Assembly: GCF_035222485.1 (NCBI RefSeq)
Contig: NC_085922.1
Span: 1,255,001 to 1,319,000 of the forward strand
Length of the DNA: 64,000 nt
Direction: 5' to 3'
Source: Podospora pseudoanserina
Taxonomy: Eukaryota; Ascomycota; Sordariomycetes; Sordariales; Podosporaceae
This document shows positions 11,450 through 23,534 of this stretch, piece by piece (the first letter of the stretch is position 1; every line of letters begins with the position of its first letter). The notes beneath the pieces are model-generated. The model made no database searches and was not told the DNA's origin. It was given only the letters and a program-made list of their open reading frames with translations. The position numbers and the translations under genes were made by a program.

Positions 11450-11842
11450 TTATTGAGTGCGCATCTCTTGATCAGCTTCAACATCCTTCACGTGCTCGTG
11501 GCTGGAAAGCGTTTGGACAGAGTCCTCGGGGAAGGAGACTCTGTTGGTGACAGAGTCAGTCATTTTGTTCATTTGTCTGATATCGAGAGAGTCTTACGAG
11601 AAGCCCTTGATCAGTGTGTACTCGTGGCCGATGGTGCCGCCCTGGTCTTTGGCATGTTGCTTGGCCCTGCGCGGTATCAGCTTCAGTTCGGTAGAGAGAT
11701 AGATCCCGGGAAAGGATCTTCTTACGCCTCGATCTGCTCGGGGGTAGCGTCGTCCTTGCAGGTCACCTGTGTGGTGGTGATGTTAGCTTAACGATCAGAA
11801 TATACAATGGCCGATAGGTCCACATACGATGTAGGAAGGCAT
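11450..11842 (-). CDS. PBI2: Proteinase B inhibitor (I9 inhibitor family, Pbi2-like), 71 residues
   Basis: Four small exons: complement(join(11450..11540,11598..11666,11726..11766,11828..11842)), summing to 72 codons including the stop. The encoded protein starts MPSYIVTCKDDATPEQIEAA and contains QGGTIGHEYTLIKGFSVSFP and a C-terminal VKDVEADQEMRTQ. This is the complete single-domain I9 fold (the subtilisin propeptide type) of fungal proteinase B inhibitors such as yeast Pbi2, a cytosolic inhibitor of the vacuolar serine protease that is also a subunit of the LMA1 complex in vacuole fusion. All introns are GT-AG (gtatgt, gtaaga, gtaaga), and length matches the family (about 75 residues). No single exon exceeds 91 bases, so an ORF scan overlooks it. 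A TATAAG lies about 95 bases upstream. It is divergent from BMS1. Confidence 0.92.
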
Positions 11843-12778
11843 GGTTGTAATTGTAGTTGGCTTGGGTCTGTTGGAGAAAGGCTGTGTGTTTGCAGAGAGA
11901 AATCGCAGAGATGGAGACAGGGTACGGATCCTCCTTATAAACATCTGGCCGAGGGTTGCCCAGGCATGGAGACGAACAAGCGTGGAGGCCTAGTTCACGA
12001 GGACGGCGGGGTGAGAGGGGAATACGTCATGCCCGGTGTATCACGCACTACAGCCGGTTCGATACAAGCCGTTTCAGCTTGTGACGCTTACTGGCGGCCT
12101 TCCATGGACTTCAACAGCGCTTCCATGTCCAGTTGGGGTGGAAACCGCGGGATACGCGCCTGTTTTGCCTGGCACGCCAGATTACGTATCTGGCATCGTG
12201 CAGGAGGCTTGCCCAGTTGGGCACTGCAAGTCATTTCTGAAGTTTGAGAGAGATGTGATATCGCGCATGCAAGCAATCACCTGCCCATTTTGGAGGGTCG
12301 AGAGCGTCTCTGGAGTGGTGTTGCAATGGGACGAACCCCTCAGACTAGACATGCCGAAGCTCAGCCATCCCAGTCAGGCCAGGCATTCTAAAGTGGGAGA
12401 GGCTGAGGATCACCGACGACTGGTTTTGGAATCATCTCGAGTTACAGATGATATAGTACAAAACTGTAGTGTAAGTGTCCTCCACAGTGTAAGCTGTAAG
12501 AACCAAGTTTAGATCTTGGTTGCTCTCTGGAGGCTGCCTCCCTGTTCCCCGCTCACCCGCTCCCACCTCCAAGTGAACCCCACCATATGATGCAGGGCCC
12601 CCGCAGGGATCTGTTATCGATAGGGCTTATCGCTTATCGTCGAGGATCCGCCAGCCCAAAAATTTCTGGAGCTTTGCGCAGATCGAATTGGAAATGGAGA
12701 CTTGTCGCGACTTGGAGTTTTGCTGCTGGACTCTTCGGTGCAGAAACGCCCGAATAACCACAACATCGCGGCGCAACC
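11843..12778. other. Divergent promoter region PBI2 / BMS1
   Basis: About 0.9 kb shared by two genes that diverge from it. Open frames present (for example 12036-12512, forward) show no protein-like composition. No repeats or RNA genes are recognised. Confidence 0.5.
11934..11939 (-). promoter_or_regulatory. Putative TATA box of PBI2
   Basis: TATAAG on the reverse strand, 92-97 bases upstream of the inhibitor gene's ATG. Position and sequence fit a fungal TATA element; unconfirmed. Confidence 0.4.
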
Positions 12779-15700
12779 ATGGAACAACAAAATAAGCCTC
12801 ACAGGCCGTCCAAGAAGTCCAAGGATAAAAAGAAGGCGCAACATACAGGCCGTAAGTTGGTTTCAGGGCGTTGCGATGCGATTAGAGTCGCCATCATCCC
12901 TCAAGGTCGCTAACAGTATCTTCAAGAACAAAACCCCAAGGCCTTTGCCTTTTCTAATCCCGGCAAACTTGCAAAGCAGGCGGCGAGATCCCACGATATC
13001 AAAGAGAAGCGCCTCCATGTACCCCAAGTCGACCGTCTTCCCGATGAACCTCCTCCGCGCCTCGTCACCATTGTCGGACCTCCTGGTGTGGGCAAGACAA
13101 CCCTTCTAAAGTCTCTCATCCGCCGATATGCAAAGGAAACAATGTCCGACCCCGTGGGGCCAATCACGGTCGTCACCTCGAAGAAGCAGCGATTAACCTT
13201 TATTGAATGCCCCAACGAGCTCGAAGCCATGGTCGACATCGCCAAGGTCGCCGACATTGTCCTGCTGATGATTGACGGAAATTTTGGATTCGAAATGGAG
13301 ACAATGGAGTTTCTCAACGTCCTGGCCGCCACCGGTATGCCAGGAAACGTCTTCGGTATTCTGACCCATCTCGATCTCTTCAGAAAGCCACAAGCGCTCA
13401 AGGACGCCAAGAAGAGGTTAAAGCACAGGTTGTGGAACGAATTGTATCAGGGTGCCCATCTCTTCTATCTTTCTGGTGTTTTGAACGGCCGTTACCCCGA
13501 TCGGGAGATTCATAACCTTTCCCGCTTCCTGTCGGTTATGAAGAACCCTCGTCCGCTCGTATGGAGAAACTCGCACCCTTACACTGTTATCGACAACTAT
13601 CGCGACATTACTCACCCAACCAAGATTGAAGAGGACGAGAATTGCGACCGGTCGATCGAGTTGTCTGGCTATTTGCGCGGTACCAACTTTGCAGCGGATG
13701 GGCAGAGGATACACATTGCGGGCTTGGGCGATTTCACAATAGCTAGCATGGAAGCTCTGCCGGATCCTTGCCCGACCCCCTCGATGGAGCAAGCGCTTGC
13801 GAAGGCCACTGGAAAAACTGGGAGGAGGCGCTTGGACGAGAAGGACAAGAAGCTGTGGGCTCCAATGGCCGACCGCAGTGGTCTCAAGATTACTGGTGAT
13901 CACATTGTCATCACCAGGGAGAACGGTTTCGCTTTCGACAAAGACGCCGAGGACGTCGAACGTGGCGAGGGCGAGCAGCTTATTGTTGATCTACAGGGCG
14001 AGAGGAAACTGCTTGGTTCTACTGACAAGGGTGTCAAGCTGTTTGCCAGCGGACAGGAGCTCACACAGGTTCCAGAAGAGGCCGACAGCGGGAGGAAAAC
14101 CAGGAGAAAGGCGCGCTTCGCTGCTGGGGATGAGCCTGGCGAGGATGAAATTCCCGACGACGAGGGCTTCGAAAGCGGAGAGGAGGATGAAGAGGGCTCA
14201 GACGTTGAAGAGGACGAATTCGACATGTCAAAGCTGGGCAAGATGTTCAAGAAGCAGCAAGACAAGGATCAACCAGAAGACGACCTTGCCTTTGCCGACA
14301 GTGACTCTGACCTTGGTTCTCTCTCTGGCGACGAAGACGAGGAGCTGGATCCCGACGAGGACGACGAGGACGTTGACATGGAAGACTTGGGTTCTGATGA
14401 GGAAGCCGGTGCCCTGAAGTGGAAGGATAGCATGTTTGAGCGCGCCAGTAAGCTTCACGGAAACAGAAGACCGTTCCGTGCTGTGGATCTTGCCAGATTC
14501 ATGTACGACACTGCCCTCAGTCCCAGAGAAGCTCTCAAGAAATGGAGGTGCGAGGAAGAGGAAGAAGAGGAGGAGGACATTGAGAAAGACGAGGACGACA
14601 CTTTCTTCAGGAAGATTGGCGATGATGAGCAGGAAGATTTGACCGAGGACCGCGCGATACCAAGCTTCGACTATGAGGATTTGGCTGCCAAGTGGTCAAG
14701 TGAGGATGCTGTAGAGGCTCTCCGGACCAGATTTTCGACTGCGAACCTGGTTGATGAAGAGGGCGGGAACGGTGATGATGACGACTTTTCCGGGCTCGAC
14801 GATGATGATGAGGACGACGAGGGTGATGGTGCTTTTGAGGATCTTGAGACAGAGGAAGCGCATGGCGGTGATGGTGACGAGGACGAGGATGAGGACGGCG
14901 ATGAAGATGAGAGTGAAGAGCCACCAGAAGCCAGCTTGGAGGCTGAACGTGAAAAGAACGCCCGTCGTAAGGAAGAACTCAAGCTACGCTTCGAGGAAGA
15001 AGATCGCGAGGGTTTCAAGAACGACAAGGCTGTCGCTAGGCGAGAAGGCGGCGGAGATGATGAGTTTGGCGAGGACGACTGGTACGATGCCCAAAAGGCT
15101 CTGCTTCAGAAGCAGCTTGACATCAACAAGGCCGAGTTTGAAGAGCTTGACGAGAGGCAAAGGACGGCGGTTGAGGGTTTCAGAGCCGGCAAGTACGGCA
15201 AGATTGTACTCGAGGGCGTCCCAGCCGAGTTTGTCAAGAACTTCTCGGCCAAGAGACCTATCATCGTGGGCGGTCTCTCTGCTACCGAGGACAGGTTTGG
15301 TTTCGTCCAAGTCAGAATCAAGAAGCACAGATGGCACAAGAGAATCCTCAAGACGGGCGACCCCTTGATCTTCTCTCTCGGCTGGAGAAGATTCCAATCT
15401 CTTCCCATCTACTCCATCTCCGACTCCCGGACGAGAAACCGCATGCTCAAGTACACACCCGAGCACATGCACTGCTTCGGCACCTTTTACGGCCCCCTGA
15501 TCGCCCCCAACACCTCCTTCACCGCATTCCAGTCCTTCTCCTCCTCCAACCCGGGCTTCCGCATCGCAGCCACCGGCACGGTCCTGTCGGTAGACGAATC
15601 CACCGAAATCGTCAAGAAGCTCAAGCTAACCGGCACCCCCTACAAAATCTTCAAGAACACCGCCTTCATCAAGGACATGTTCAACACTGCCCTCGAAATC

Positions 15701-16360
15701 GCAAAGTTTGAAGGCGCGGCCATAAAGACTGTCTCGGGCGTCCGCGGCCAGATCAAGCGCGCCCTGTCAAAACCAGACGGCCACTTCCGCGCCACGTTTG
15801 AGGACAAAATTCTCCTGTCCGACATTGTCTTCCTCCGCGCGTGGTACCCTATCAAGCCGCACAGGTTCTACAACCCGGCGACGAACCTCATCGGCTGGCA
15901 GTCGATGCGCTCGACGGGGGAGATCCGCCGCGCCGAGGACTTGGCCACGCCGCAGCTGAAGAACAGCCAGTACCGCAAGATTGAGCGGCAGGAGCGGCAT
16001 TTCAACCCGTTGAGGGTGCCCAAGAAGCTGGCTGCCGAGCTGCCGTTTAAGTCGCAGATTGTGCAGACGAAGAAACAGAGGAAGGAGACGTACATGCAGA
16101 AGAGGGCCGTGGTGGTTTCGGGAGAGGAGCGCAAGGCGAGGGATCTCATGCAGAAGCTTACTACGATCCGGAAAGAGCAGGTTGCGAAGAGGAAGGCGAA
16201 GAAGGAGGAGAAGAGGCAGGAGTACAGGAAGAAGGTGGCGGATATTGAGGAGAGGCTGGAGAATAGGGAGAAGAAGGAGAAGCAGGCGTACTGGGAGAGG
16301 GAGGGGAAGAAGAGGAGGGCTGGGGATGGGGGTGGTGGGGGTGGGAAGAGGAGGAAGTAA
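12779..16360 (+). CDS. BMS1: Ribosome biogenesis GTPase Bms1
   Basis: Two exons: join(12779..12851,12927..16360), 1168 residues. Bms1 is the nucleolar GTPase that binds Rcl1 and the U3 snoRNP in the small-subunit processome and is required for early 18S pre-rRNA cleavages. The lysine-rich start leads to NPKAFAFSNPGKLAKQAARS and the GTPase domain with P-loop GPPGVGKTTL at residues 75-84. The central AARP2CN-type region is followed by long acidic Asp/Glu runs (about residues 350-680). The C-terminal Bms1/Tsr1 domain contains FVQVRIKKHRWHKRILKTGDPLIFSLGWRRFQ and TFYGPLIAPNT, before a strongly basic tail. The intron carries gctaac 13 bases before the chosen acceptor (ttcaag at 12926); that acceptor, not the nearer taacag, keeps the frame. 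Confidence 0.97.
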
Positions 16361-16812
16361 ATAGTCGATGGGTGTTTTGTCTGTCTGTGAGATTACCAGG
16401 CGTTGATATCATGGTTGAGGAGGGTACATAAGGTGTATAGGCCAGGAAAATGAAACACTTTTGCCAACATCATGTTGCGTGTGAAACACCAATATTGGGG
16501 AAGACACATTTCCTGAGAAAGTACGGGCTAACCGCCAAAGGTGTATTCCTGTTTCCCAATATACATACAAACACTTATTGTAACTAACACTAACTAACAT
16601 ACCAGTTAGAAAGGCCGGGGGTGGGGGGTATTCCTAATCCTACCAGCCAACTACTCCTTTCCTTTCCTTTCTTTTTCCTGTTCCTTGTTCCTTTCCCATT
16701 CTTTTCCCACCAGCAAAGTCAAGATAATTTTCAAATCACCCCCAAAAAAAAAAAAAAAACACTTCCAAATCTTCTAATCAAACCATACAACACCCTCTGC
16801 CTCCCCTCAGCA
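16361..16812. other. 3' region between convergent BMS1 and F-box genes
   Basis: Short convergent 3' UTR space with a 17-base A run near 16744-16760. No further feature is visible. Confidence 0.5.
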
Positions 16813-19800
16813 TCAAAGCCGCCCACTGACAACCTCCTTCTCAAAAATCTTCACCCCATAAACATCATAAAACCTCATATCTCCCACCGTCTCAATCTTG
16901 CTCGCCCTGAACCTCTCATCATCTTCCTCATCCCCACTATCGTCACTCTCATCACTACTCCCATTCCCCCCAATGGCATCCAACCACGCCGAGTTTCCGC
17001 TCCCGTCAGTTTCGATAGACGGTAGTATCAACCCCGAGCTCGTACTCCCCAGCCCCGTCGTGGCACTCATCTTCTTGACCTTGTTATTCTTCTCCTTTTT
17101 GCGCTTGGGCAAGTCCCTCGCCCTGATAAGCCGCTCTACCCTGTCGTCGTCATCGATCGAGATCCACTCCAGCTTTAGGTGAGGGTGATGAGAGAGGTTA
17201 TCAATCAAAAACTTCTTCGTCTCCCTCATGACCCAGACACACGTGTCCTCGTTGCGCAGCTGGGCAATATGCAACGCCCTCAACGACACCAGCCCTGCAA
17301 GCCGCTGCATAAATGTATGCTATTTTTCACGTCAGCACCTAGGGATCAATAAACCAGTCCAAAAGGGGGGAAAAACATACCATAGTCCTAATACTCATGC
17401 AAGCAGCCAGCTCCTCCAGCACCCTCCCCTTCCTACACAGCAACAAGACCGCCTTCTCGTTCAGATCCCAGCTCGGATCCGCCAAGTTCTTAATCATCAA
17501 GTACTTCAACGTAGGCATGTGCTTCTTTAGCACCAACTTCCGAATCTGTTCGATAGTAGTCGGTGTCCTGGGCGCAAACGACTCAGGCTTATACTTGAAG
17601 TCCCGCTCGAGCATAAACAACTCCTCCACCGCTTCCAGCTCGTGAACAAACGTCAAAAAGACTGGTGTGACATTGTCGGTAAAGATGTGTCGCAGAGGCA
17701 GAGGGGCTTCCTTGTTGAGTTTGGCCATTTGAGCCCAGATTGGCGCTTGAGGGCCTACGTTCAGGAGCGTCAAGTGACGGAGACATCGGAGGTCGATGGC
17801 CCGGTACAGAACTGAAGCCTTTACCGGGATGAGGTAGATGGCTAGAACCTGGAGAGCTAGACCTCTTGTTGTCCGCAGGTAGTCATTCATCTGCTGGTTT
17901 TTGAGCGCAATCGAGTCAACAGCGGACACGGAGGAAGATGGCCGGGGAATTTGCTTCTCGGCATCGTTGATCTCGGCTTCGACTGTCGTGAGCTCTTTGT
18001 GGATGTCTGCAATGCTCTGGCTGATGGTGTACATCTGCTTCTCAGCCTCGGCGACACGGCTAACATCGACCGGTGTGTCGCTGGAGCGCATCCTCTCAAT
18101 ATCCTTTGTCAAGTCCTTAGCTTGAGTCTCAAAGATATCGACCTTTTCAGCCAACGTCTTGAAGTTGGCTTTTTGCGCGGCTAGGTTCGCCATAGCCTTG
18201 TTCACGTCGGCCGACACCACGCTGCCACTCGTGGAGGGCGTGGCCAAGGAAGTCGTGGAGGCAGACGGGGTCATACCAAATTCCTTCGAAGAGGTGTCCT
18301 TGGTTGGGCCATCTGCACCATCAAGCTGGAGAGTCTCCTCGGGCGCCTCAATGTCAATATCTTCAGGGGTCACATCATTCTCCGTTTGCTTGTCCTTGGA
18401 AGCGTCTGCAGTGCCATCACCAAAAAGACTGGCAGGCTCTGTCGAGGCCTGTGCGACCGGGGCAGCCCCTGAGCTCTCTGCGGTCGCCGGCTCCTCTGCC
18501 ACCGATTCATCTGTCTTTGATGAACTTGAGCTCCCGTTTGTGCTTGGCTTATTTGACTTTTCTGCCCTCTTGTTCATCGTATCTTCAACGTACTTTGTTG
18601 CGGCAGCCTGGAAAGTTTCGAGAATATTCTTTTGGGTAGCATTGACCTCACTTGGATCGGTGTTGTCGTTCAGCTCCTTCACAATCCTGGTCATCACGGT
18701 CTTCAAGGCCTGGGCAAACTCGTGCGTTCCATTGCCCCCGTTCGACTCGACCTTGGTCTCCTTTTCCTTTTCCTTTTCCTTCCCCTTGTCTTTCGGCTTT
18801 TTGGGCGGCTTTTTTACTAGATAGACCTCGACATCCAAGATCCTACCCAGCACAGACTCTTGTGCCTTTTTCTCTTCCATGGCCCGGAAGGCTCTGGCAG
18901 GACCGCTCATGTCATTGGCCATGTTTGAACTAGAGCCAGCCGGGGTAGGCTGGAAATCATCGTCGACATCTGAATCGTCCGGATCCGCCTCGGGGGCAGG
19001 TTTTCTGGCCTGTGAAGCCAGCTTGTCCGAAAAGGAGAGTTTCAGCTTAGTGAGAGTTGCCGAGGAGTTCCGAACACATGATTTGATCTCTGTAACCATA
19101 TCGAGCGAGTCGATATCCAACACGGAAAGACTCCTCAGTTTGCTGAAGCCCGACAGCGTCGGTGGCTCCTTGGAAAGGGGCGTCTTCCGTAAGGCTTTCG
19201 GTCGGTGAGGCTTCGGCATCGGAGGTGGAGGGGGCGGAGGCACATTGACTGTGACGGAGGTCACGGGCACATAAAACCCAGAGGGCGGCGGAGGCAGCGT
19301 CGAAAACGGGGGTGGTGGAGGGGGTAAGTTCGACATGGGAGGTGGTGGCGGGACAGATGTGACGCCCAGCGAGGCTGATGTTGAGGTGGCGGCATTGTAT
19401 GGAAGGGGAGGAGGCGTTTCGTAGATAGAAGGTCCCTCTTGTAACCGAACATGAAGATGGGCCAGTGTCTTGATACTGTGTAGTTCTTTGTAGAGGGTTC
19501 GACTAAGTTCGACACGGATATTCCACCTGAAGAGGAAATGGTCAGTACTGGATGTGCAATAGACCGAGATGGACACACCTGAACCTCTCGAGAGCCCTTG
19601 CCCTGCGCAGCGTCATAAGCAGCAGTGTGTTCATGAACTTTCCGCAGCTGAGATTCGCCAGGTAAGCCTTGTAGGCTGTTTCGGCTTTGTGGCCGGCGCT
19701 GAGAGTGTCCAGAGACAAGTCTCTCAGGTGCTGAGCATAGTTGTAGTCGCTAGTCACAAAAGTGTCGAGACCGCCGGCCAGGCCGTCTATAGGCGAGTCG

Positions 19801-20003
19801 TATTCGGGGTCATCTTCGTCGGGGAAGACAATATGGAAATTGCGATAGAGTTGGGCGGCAGCGAGTTCTCGGCAGTGTCTCGACACGAGGGCAAAGCATA
19901 TCAGATCGGCCTGGGAGCAGTTGCGGACAATTTCTTTCTGGACTTCGTTTGGCAGGGCCATGAAGCAGAAAGGTGGTTTCTGCCTGCCCGGAGACGAAGC
20001 CAT
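16813..20003 (-). CDS. F-box protein with formin-like proline tract and coiled coil
   Basis: Three exons: complement(join(16813..17319,17381..19526,19579..20003)), 1025 residues. The N-terminal 60 residues read as an F-box (FMALPNEVQKEIVRNCSQAD, then LVSRHCRELAAAQLYRNFHI), the Skp1-binding module of SCF ubiquitin ligases. The next region has leucine-rich-repeat-like pieces interrupted by a proline tract (runs of 4-6 prolines, about residues 190-270) like a formin FH1 segment. A low-complexity acidic/Ser-Thr stretch and a probable coiled coil (ANLAAQKANFKTLAEKVDIF, then VAEAEKQMYTISQSIADIHK) follow. The last third returns to leucine-rich repeats (LRHLTLLNVGP, LKYLMIKNLAD, LVSLRALHIAQL). It probably selects a substrate for an SCF ligase; the substrate is unknown. 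Both introns have clear GT-AG borders. Confidence 0.8.
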
Positions 20004-21226
20004 ATCGGCGATAAAGATGGATGGGATCTAATGCTCGTCCTAGCAGAAGATGGGGGCGCACGCAGGAAGAGGAGGAAGATTTGAGTCAAGAAGCAGTGAA
20101 AGAAGACGGGTATTGGAATGGAAATGCAAGATTTTGATTCTGGCAGTCTTTTTTTTTTTTTTTTTTGCTGGCGCCAAAGAAGCAGCCAGCCGTTCGTTGT
20201 TGCAGAGGGGCTCATTATCGAGGTGCGGCAGAGACGGTGGGAAATCGACAAGTTCTGGCCAAGAGCCGGGGTGTGCCCGGGGGGTGCCTTAGCGGATGTG
20301 CAGCACTCTGCAGCGGGCAGGGCAGGGCAGGTGGGGGAGGGTCCAGGTCAGCCTCTCCCGCCTCCCTGGCCACATAAAAACCGAGACTGCAAACCACCAA
20401 AATCACCGTCACTTACACAACCACGTCGATATTAAAACGTAATTTTCTCAACCACCACTTAATCAAATCCTCTTATCTTTTAACCACTACTGTTTTAGTA
20501 CCTTTGAAGCATATGAGAATTTTGGTAGAATTTTATGGTTGTCTTTGAGTGAGAATGGTGTGTATGAAAGGCTGCTGATTGTATAGTGTCTTCGGTTTTT
20601 TTGTGGCCAGGGAGCCCGTCCGCAGGGCATCCCCAATTCCCCAGCATGTGACGCTCGGACCACCTCAACATGGAATTCCATCCATTCCAATGGCACCTTT
20701 CTGAAGCAACCACCTCCAACGTCGGATTTTCTCTTTTTCATGTTTGATGGTCCGTGTGAAGGCCCAGGACTCGGTATTCCGCCATCCAATCATTTTCAGG
20801 GACTTTAGATATAACATGCAGGGCCCTTGTGGCTAGCTTATCCCATAGAGTGCCGTCTATCCGCTCAGGGCATCAACTTCAACAATTTAACCCCACCATT
20901 GCCTAGGCATCCACGCTGTAATTAGTGGCTGCCCGTAACATGATTAAGATTTTATGTTGCAGCATTTTTGCTTATGTCTCGTACAGATCTACTTCCTAAG
21001 AAACTATCTTCTCCTCTTCTGTTTTGCTCTTTCCCTGCCATTGCAACCCTCTCTGTTGGCACAGCGGTTGATCATTGAGGCAGGGTAGATTGCTTAGGGT
21101 GAATCATTTCCCTTGGCTTTCAGTGCCACCAGCCAACAACTCAACCGAGCCCTGTGTGAAGACTCAATCTTTTAGTCTTTTCTCACACACCCAACACACG
21201 GTGCCAATCACTGTTCCTCATCGACA
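20004..21226. other. Divergent promoter region of F-box and transglutaminase-core genes
   Basis: About 1.2 kb. The part near 20400-20600 is AT-rich. A 16-base T run sits near 20151-20166. No coding-like frame or RNA gene is seen. Confidence 0.5.
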
Positions 21227-23299
21227 ATGGCCGACGTAGAAGAGCCGCGTTTCAACTCGCTGGCAGAGCGCATTGCTGCTCTCAATGCCCAGAAGAACTT
21301 TCAGGCGCCCCCTTCGACAGCAGGGAAGCGGCCCCCACCCCCGCCACCTCCAGTGAGGGCTGCCACCATCACCACCACCACCACGACACCATCACCATCA
21401 TCACAACAGCCCCAGAATGAGACGGCTCCGGTGATGCCACCCCGTCCAGTGAGGGCCTCAACGGAGAAACTCCCACCTCCACTTCCTCGTCGGACCACCA
21501 CCGACATTGAGAAGGGAGATCGACCCGCACCGGGCCCGGGACTGGGACGGGTGCTCCCGCCTCCATTGCCTTCACGGGATTCTTCTTCGGCCAAGGGAAC
21601 ACCGCCGGCTCTCCCCTCTCGCCGGCCATCATCAAATCTCACTCTTCCTACCCCTGGAGGCCGGAGGAATTCCAACTCGTCAGACATCTCATATATATCT
21701 ACCATGTCTAGTTTGTCACTGAACCAAGATGGGCCGACTCCAAGAAGAGGGCTTCCGCCCCCATTAGAGCAGGCAAAGCTCCCTCCTTTACCACCAACTC
21801 GTCGTGAGCTCGAGGCCAAGGCGAAAGAAGAGGCCGCAAATACCCCTCCTCTCCCTCGTCGTGTGACAGAGCCACCACCTCAAGCCATGCCAGAGCTTCC
21901 CAGTGGCAGGCCCTCATTGCCCCCTCGGCTCCCATCCAGGCCAGCAAAGTCACCCCTGATGAACGCAACTGAGGCCCCATCTCCCTCTCTCCCAGCTAGA
22001 CGCCTCCCACCCCCTCCATCAAGTTACAAAAACCCCAAATCCGCCCTGGAACTAGGTTTCAACAACAAACCCAGACCAGCCGACGATGTCCCACCCCCTA
22101 TTCCACTCGCTTCCCGCCCAAGCATTTCCCAAATAGAAGCCGTCCGCTCCGCCTCAACCCCCTCCCCAACAGCAGCAGCAGCAGCAGCATCATCATCATC
22201 ATCATCATCACCCCCTTCCTGCCTCGTCTGCCGTGACTTCTCCGGCCCTGACACGGTCGCCGCCCAGCACCCCTACACCTCCCTCCCCAGGCAGGACCCC
22301 ATCTCCTACCTAGCCCACCACCTCTGCTCCCCTTTCCCCTCGCCCACCGACAAAGCCCGCGCAATCTTCACCTGGTGCCACCACAACATCGCCTACGACG
22401 TCCACGGCTTCTTCAACAACTGCATCCCCCGAGGCCTCACACCGGCAGAAACAATCTTTTCGGGAAAAGCCGTCTGCGAAGGCTACGCAAGAGTCTACGA
22501 AGCCATCGCCCGCGCAGCGGGTCTGCACTGCATTGTTGTCGGCGGTCACGGCAAAGGCTACGGCTTCAGCGCCCTCAAAAAAGGGGAGCGGTGCCCGCCA
22601 AAGGACCCGACTGGCCACGCGTGGAACGCGGTAATGATCGATAATGATGAGTGGAAGCTTATTGACCCGTGCTGGGGAGCGGGGCATTTGGATGGGGGTA
22701 CGAACGGGTATAAGAAGCAGTTTAGCCCGGGGCAGTTTGCGAGGAGCAATGAGTTTTTCGGAAGGAGTCACTACCCGAGCGATGAGAGGCATTTTCACAG
22801 GAGGGATGGGAGGGTGCCGAGTTGGGAGGAGTACATCTTGGGGGAGACTGGGGGGGAGGAACCGGCGGGGTGGATGGGGGATGCGGAGAGGGAGGGGGGG
22901 TTGGATCAGAGCAATTTTGAGCCGAAACAGAAAGAGATTTGTGTTTCAGGGGCGGGGGAGGGATCGGTGACGAGGTTTCAGTTTGGGAAGGTATGCCCGC
23001 ATTGGGTGAGTGAGAAGCACGGGAGGGGGAGGCAGATGTTGATTTGTTTGGTTTTTGGGGAGGATGAGAAGAGGGCGGGTGGGAAGGAGAGGTTCGTGCC
23101 ATTGGAGACGGACGGGTTTTGGTGGTGGCTGGATGTGAGGACGAGGGATTTGGGGGGGGTGGGGAAGAGGGTGAGGTTGGTGGGGATTACGACGGTGGAT
23201 GGGAGGGATGCGAGGGGGTTGACGGGGGAGGAGTTTAAGGGGGTTGTGGGGAGGAAGGCGTTTGCCATGTGTGGGATGGTGGATTGGGTGTTGGTTTGA
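21227..23299 (+). CDS. Proline-rich protein with transglutaminase-core domain (Cyk3-like)
   Basis: A single exon of 690 codons. The first 330 residues are disordered and rich in polyproline SH3-binding-type motifs (KRPPPPPPPV, PPPLPRRTT, LPPPLEQAKLPPLPPTRRE). Residues about 345-500 form a transglutaminase/protease-like core: FTWCHHNIAYDV, then SGKAVCEGYARVYEAIARAA with the candidate nucleophile C417, GHAWNAV with H464, and WKLIDPCWGAG with D480, a complete Cys-His-Asp triad in the usual order. The C-terminal 190 residues resemble the extra beta domain of cytokinesis proteins of the Cyk3/kyphoscoliosis-peptidase group. By analogy it may act at the septum or cell cortex through SH3 partners (inference). 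Cross-linking or protease activity is not proven. Confidence 0.8.
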   Translation: MADVEEPRFNSLAERIAALNAQKNFQAPPSTAGKRPPPPPPPVRAATITTTTTTPSPSSQQPQNETAPVMPPRPVRASTEKLPPPLPRRTTTDIEKGDRPAPGPGLGRVLPPPLPSRDSSSAKGTPPALPSRRPSSNLTLPTPGGRRNSNSSDISYISTMSSLSLNQDGPTPRRGLPPPLEQAKLPPLPPTRRELEAKAKEEAANTPPLPRRVTEPPPQAMPELPSGRPSLPPRLPSRPAKSPLMNATEAPSPSLPARRLPPPPSSYKNPKSALELGFNNKPRPADDVPPPIPLASRPSISQIEAVRSASTPSPTAAAAAASSSSSSSPPSCLVCRDFSGPDTVAAQHPYTSLPRQDPISYLAHHLCSPFPSPTDKARAIFTWCHHNIAYDVHGFFNNCIPRGLTPAETIFSGKAVCEGYARVYEAIARAAGLHCIVVGGHGKGYGFSALKKGERCPPKDPTGHAWNAVMIDNDEWKLIDPCWGAGHLDGGTNGYKKQFSPGQFARSNEFFGRSHYPSDERHFHRRDGRVPSWEEYILGETGGEEPAGWMGDAEREGGLDQSNFEPKQKEICVSGAGEGSVTRFQFGKVCPHWVSEKHGRGRQMLICLVFGEDEKRAGGKERFVPLETDGFWWWLDVRTRDLGGVGKRVRLVGITTVDGRDARGLTGEEFKGVVGRKAFAMCGMVDWVLV

Positions 23300-23534
23300 T
23301 GATAATGATTGTGGGGGTTTGGAAGTGGTTAACACCTAGGAGGACGGGATGGGTGGTTTGTTCCCGCTTTGAGACGGATAGAGACGGACAGACACCCAAA
23401 GTGCCGGGAACAGGAAACGGGACCCAAGAGGAAGATGCATCGGTAAAATCGCAATGTTTTGCTCATTATATTCACTCTCTGTTCCCAACGCCGCAAGCCT
23501 GCTGATAACCGCGCTACAAAATGACTTGCTCAAA

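Noticed and set aside
14900-16412. Several 80-205 codon frames overlapping BMS1 on other frames and strand
   Set aside because: Shadows of the acidic and basic repeats of BMS1.
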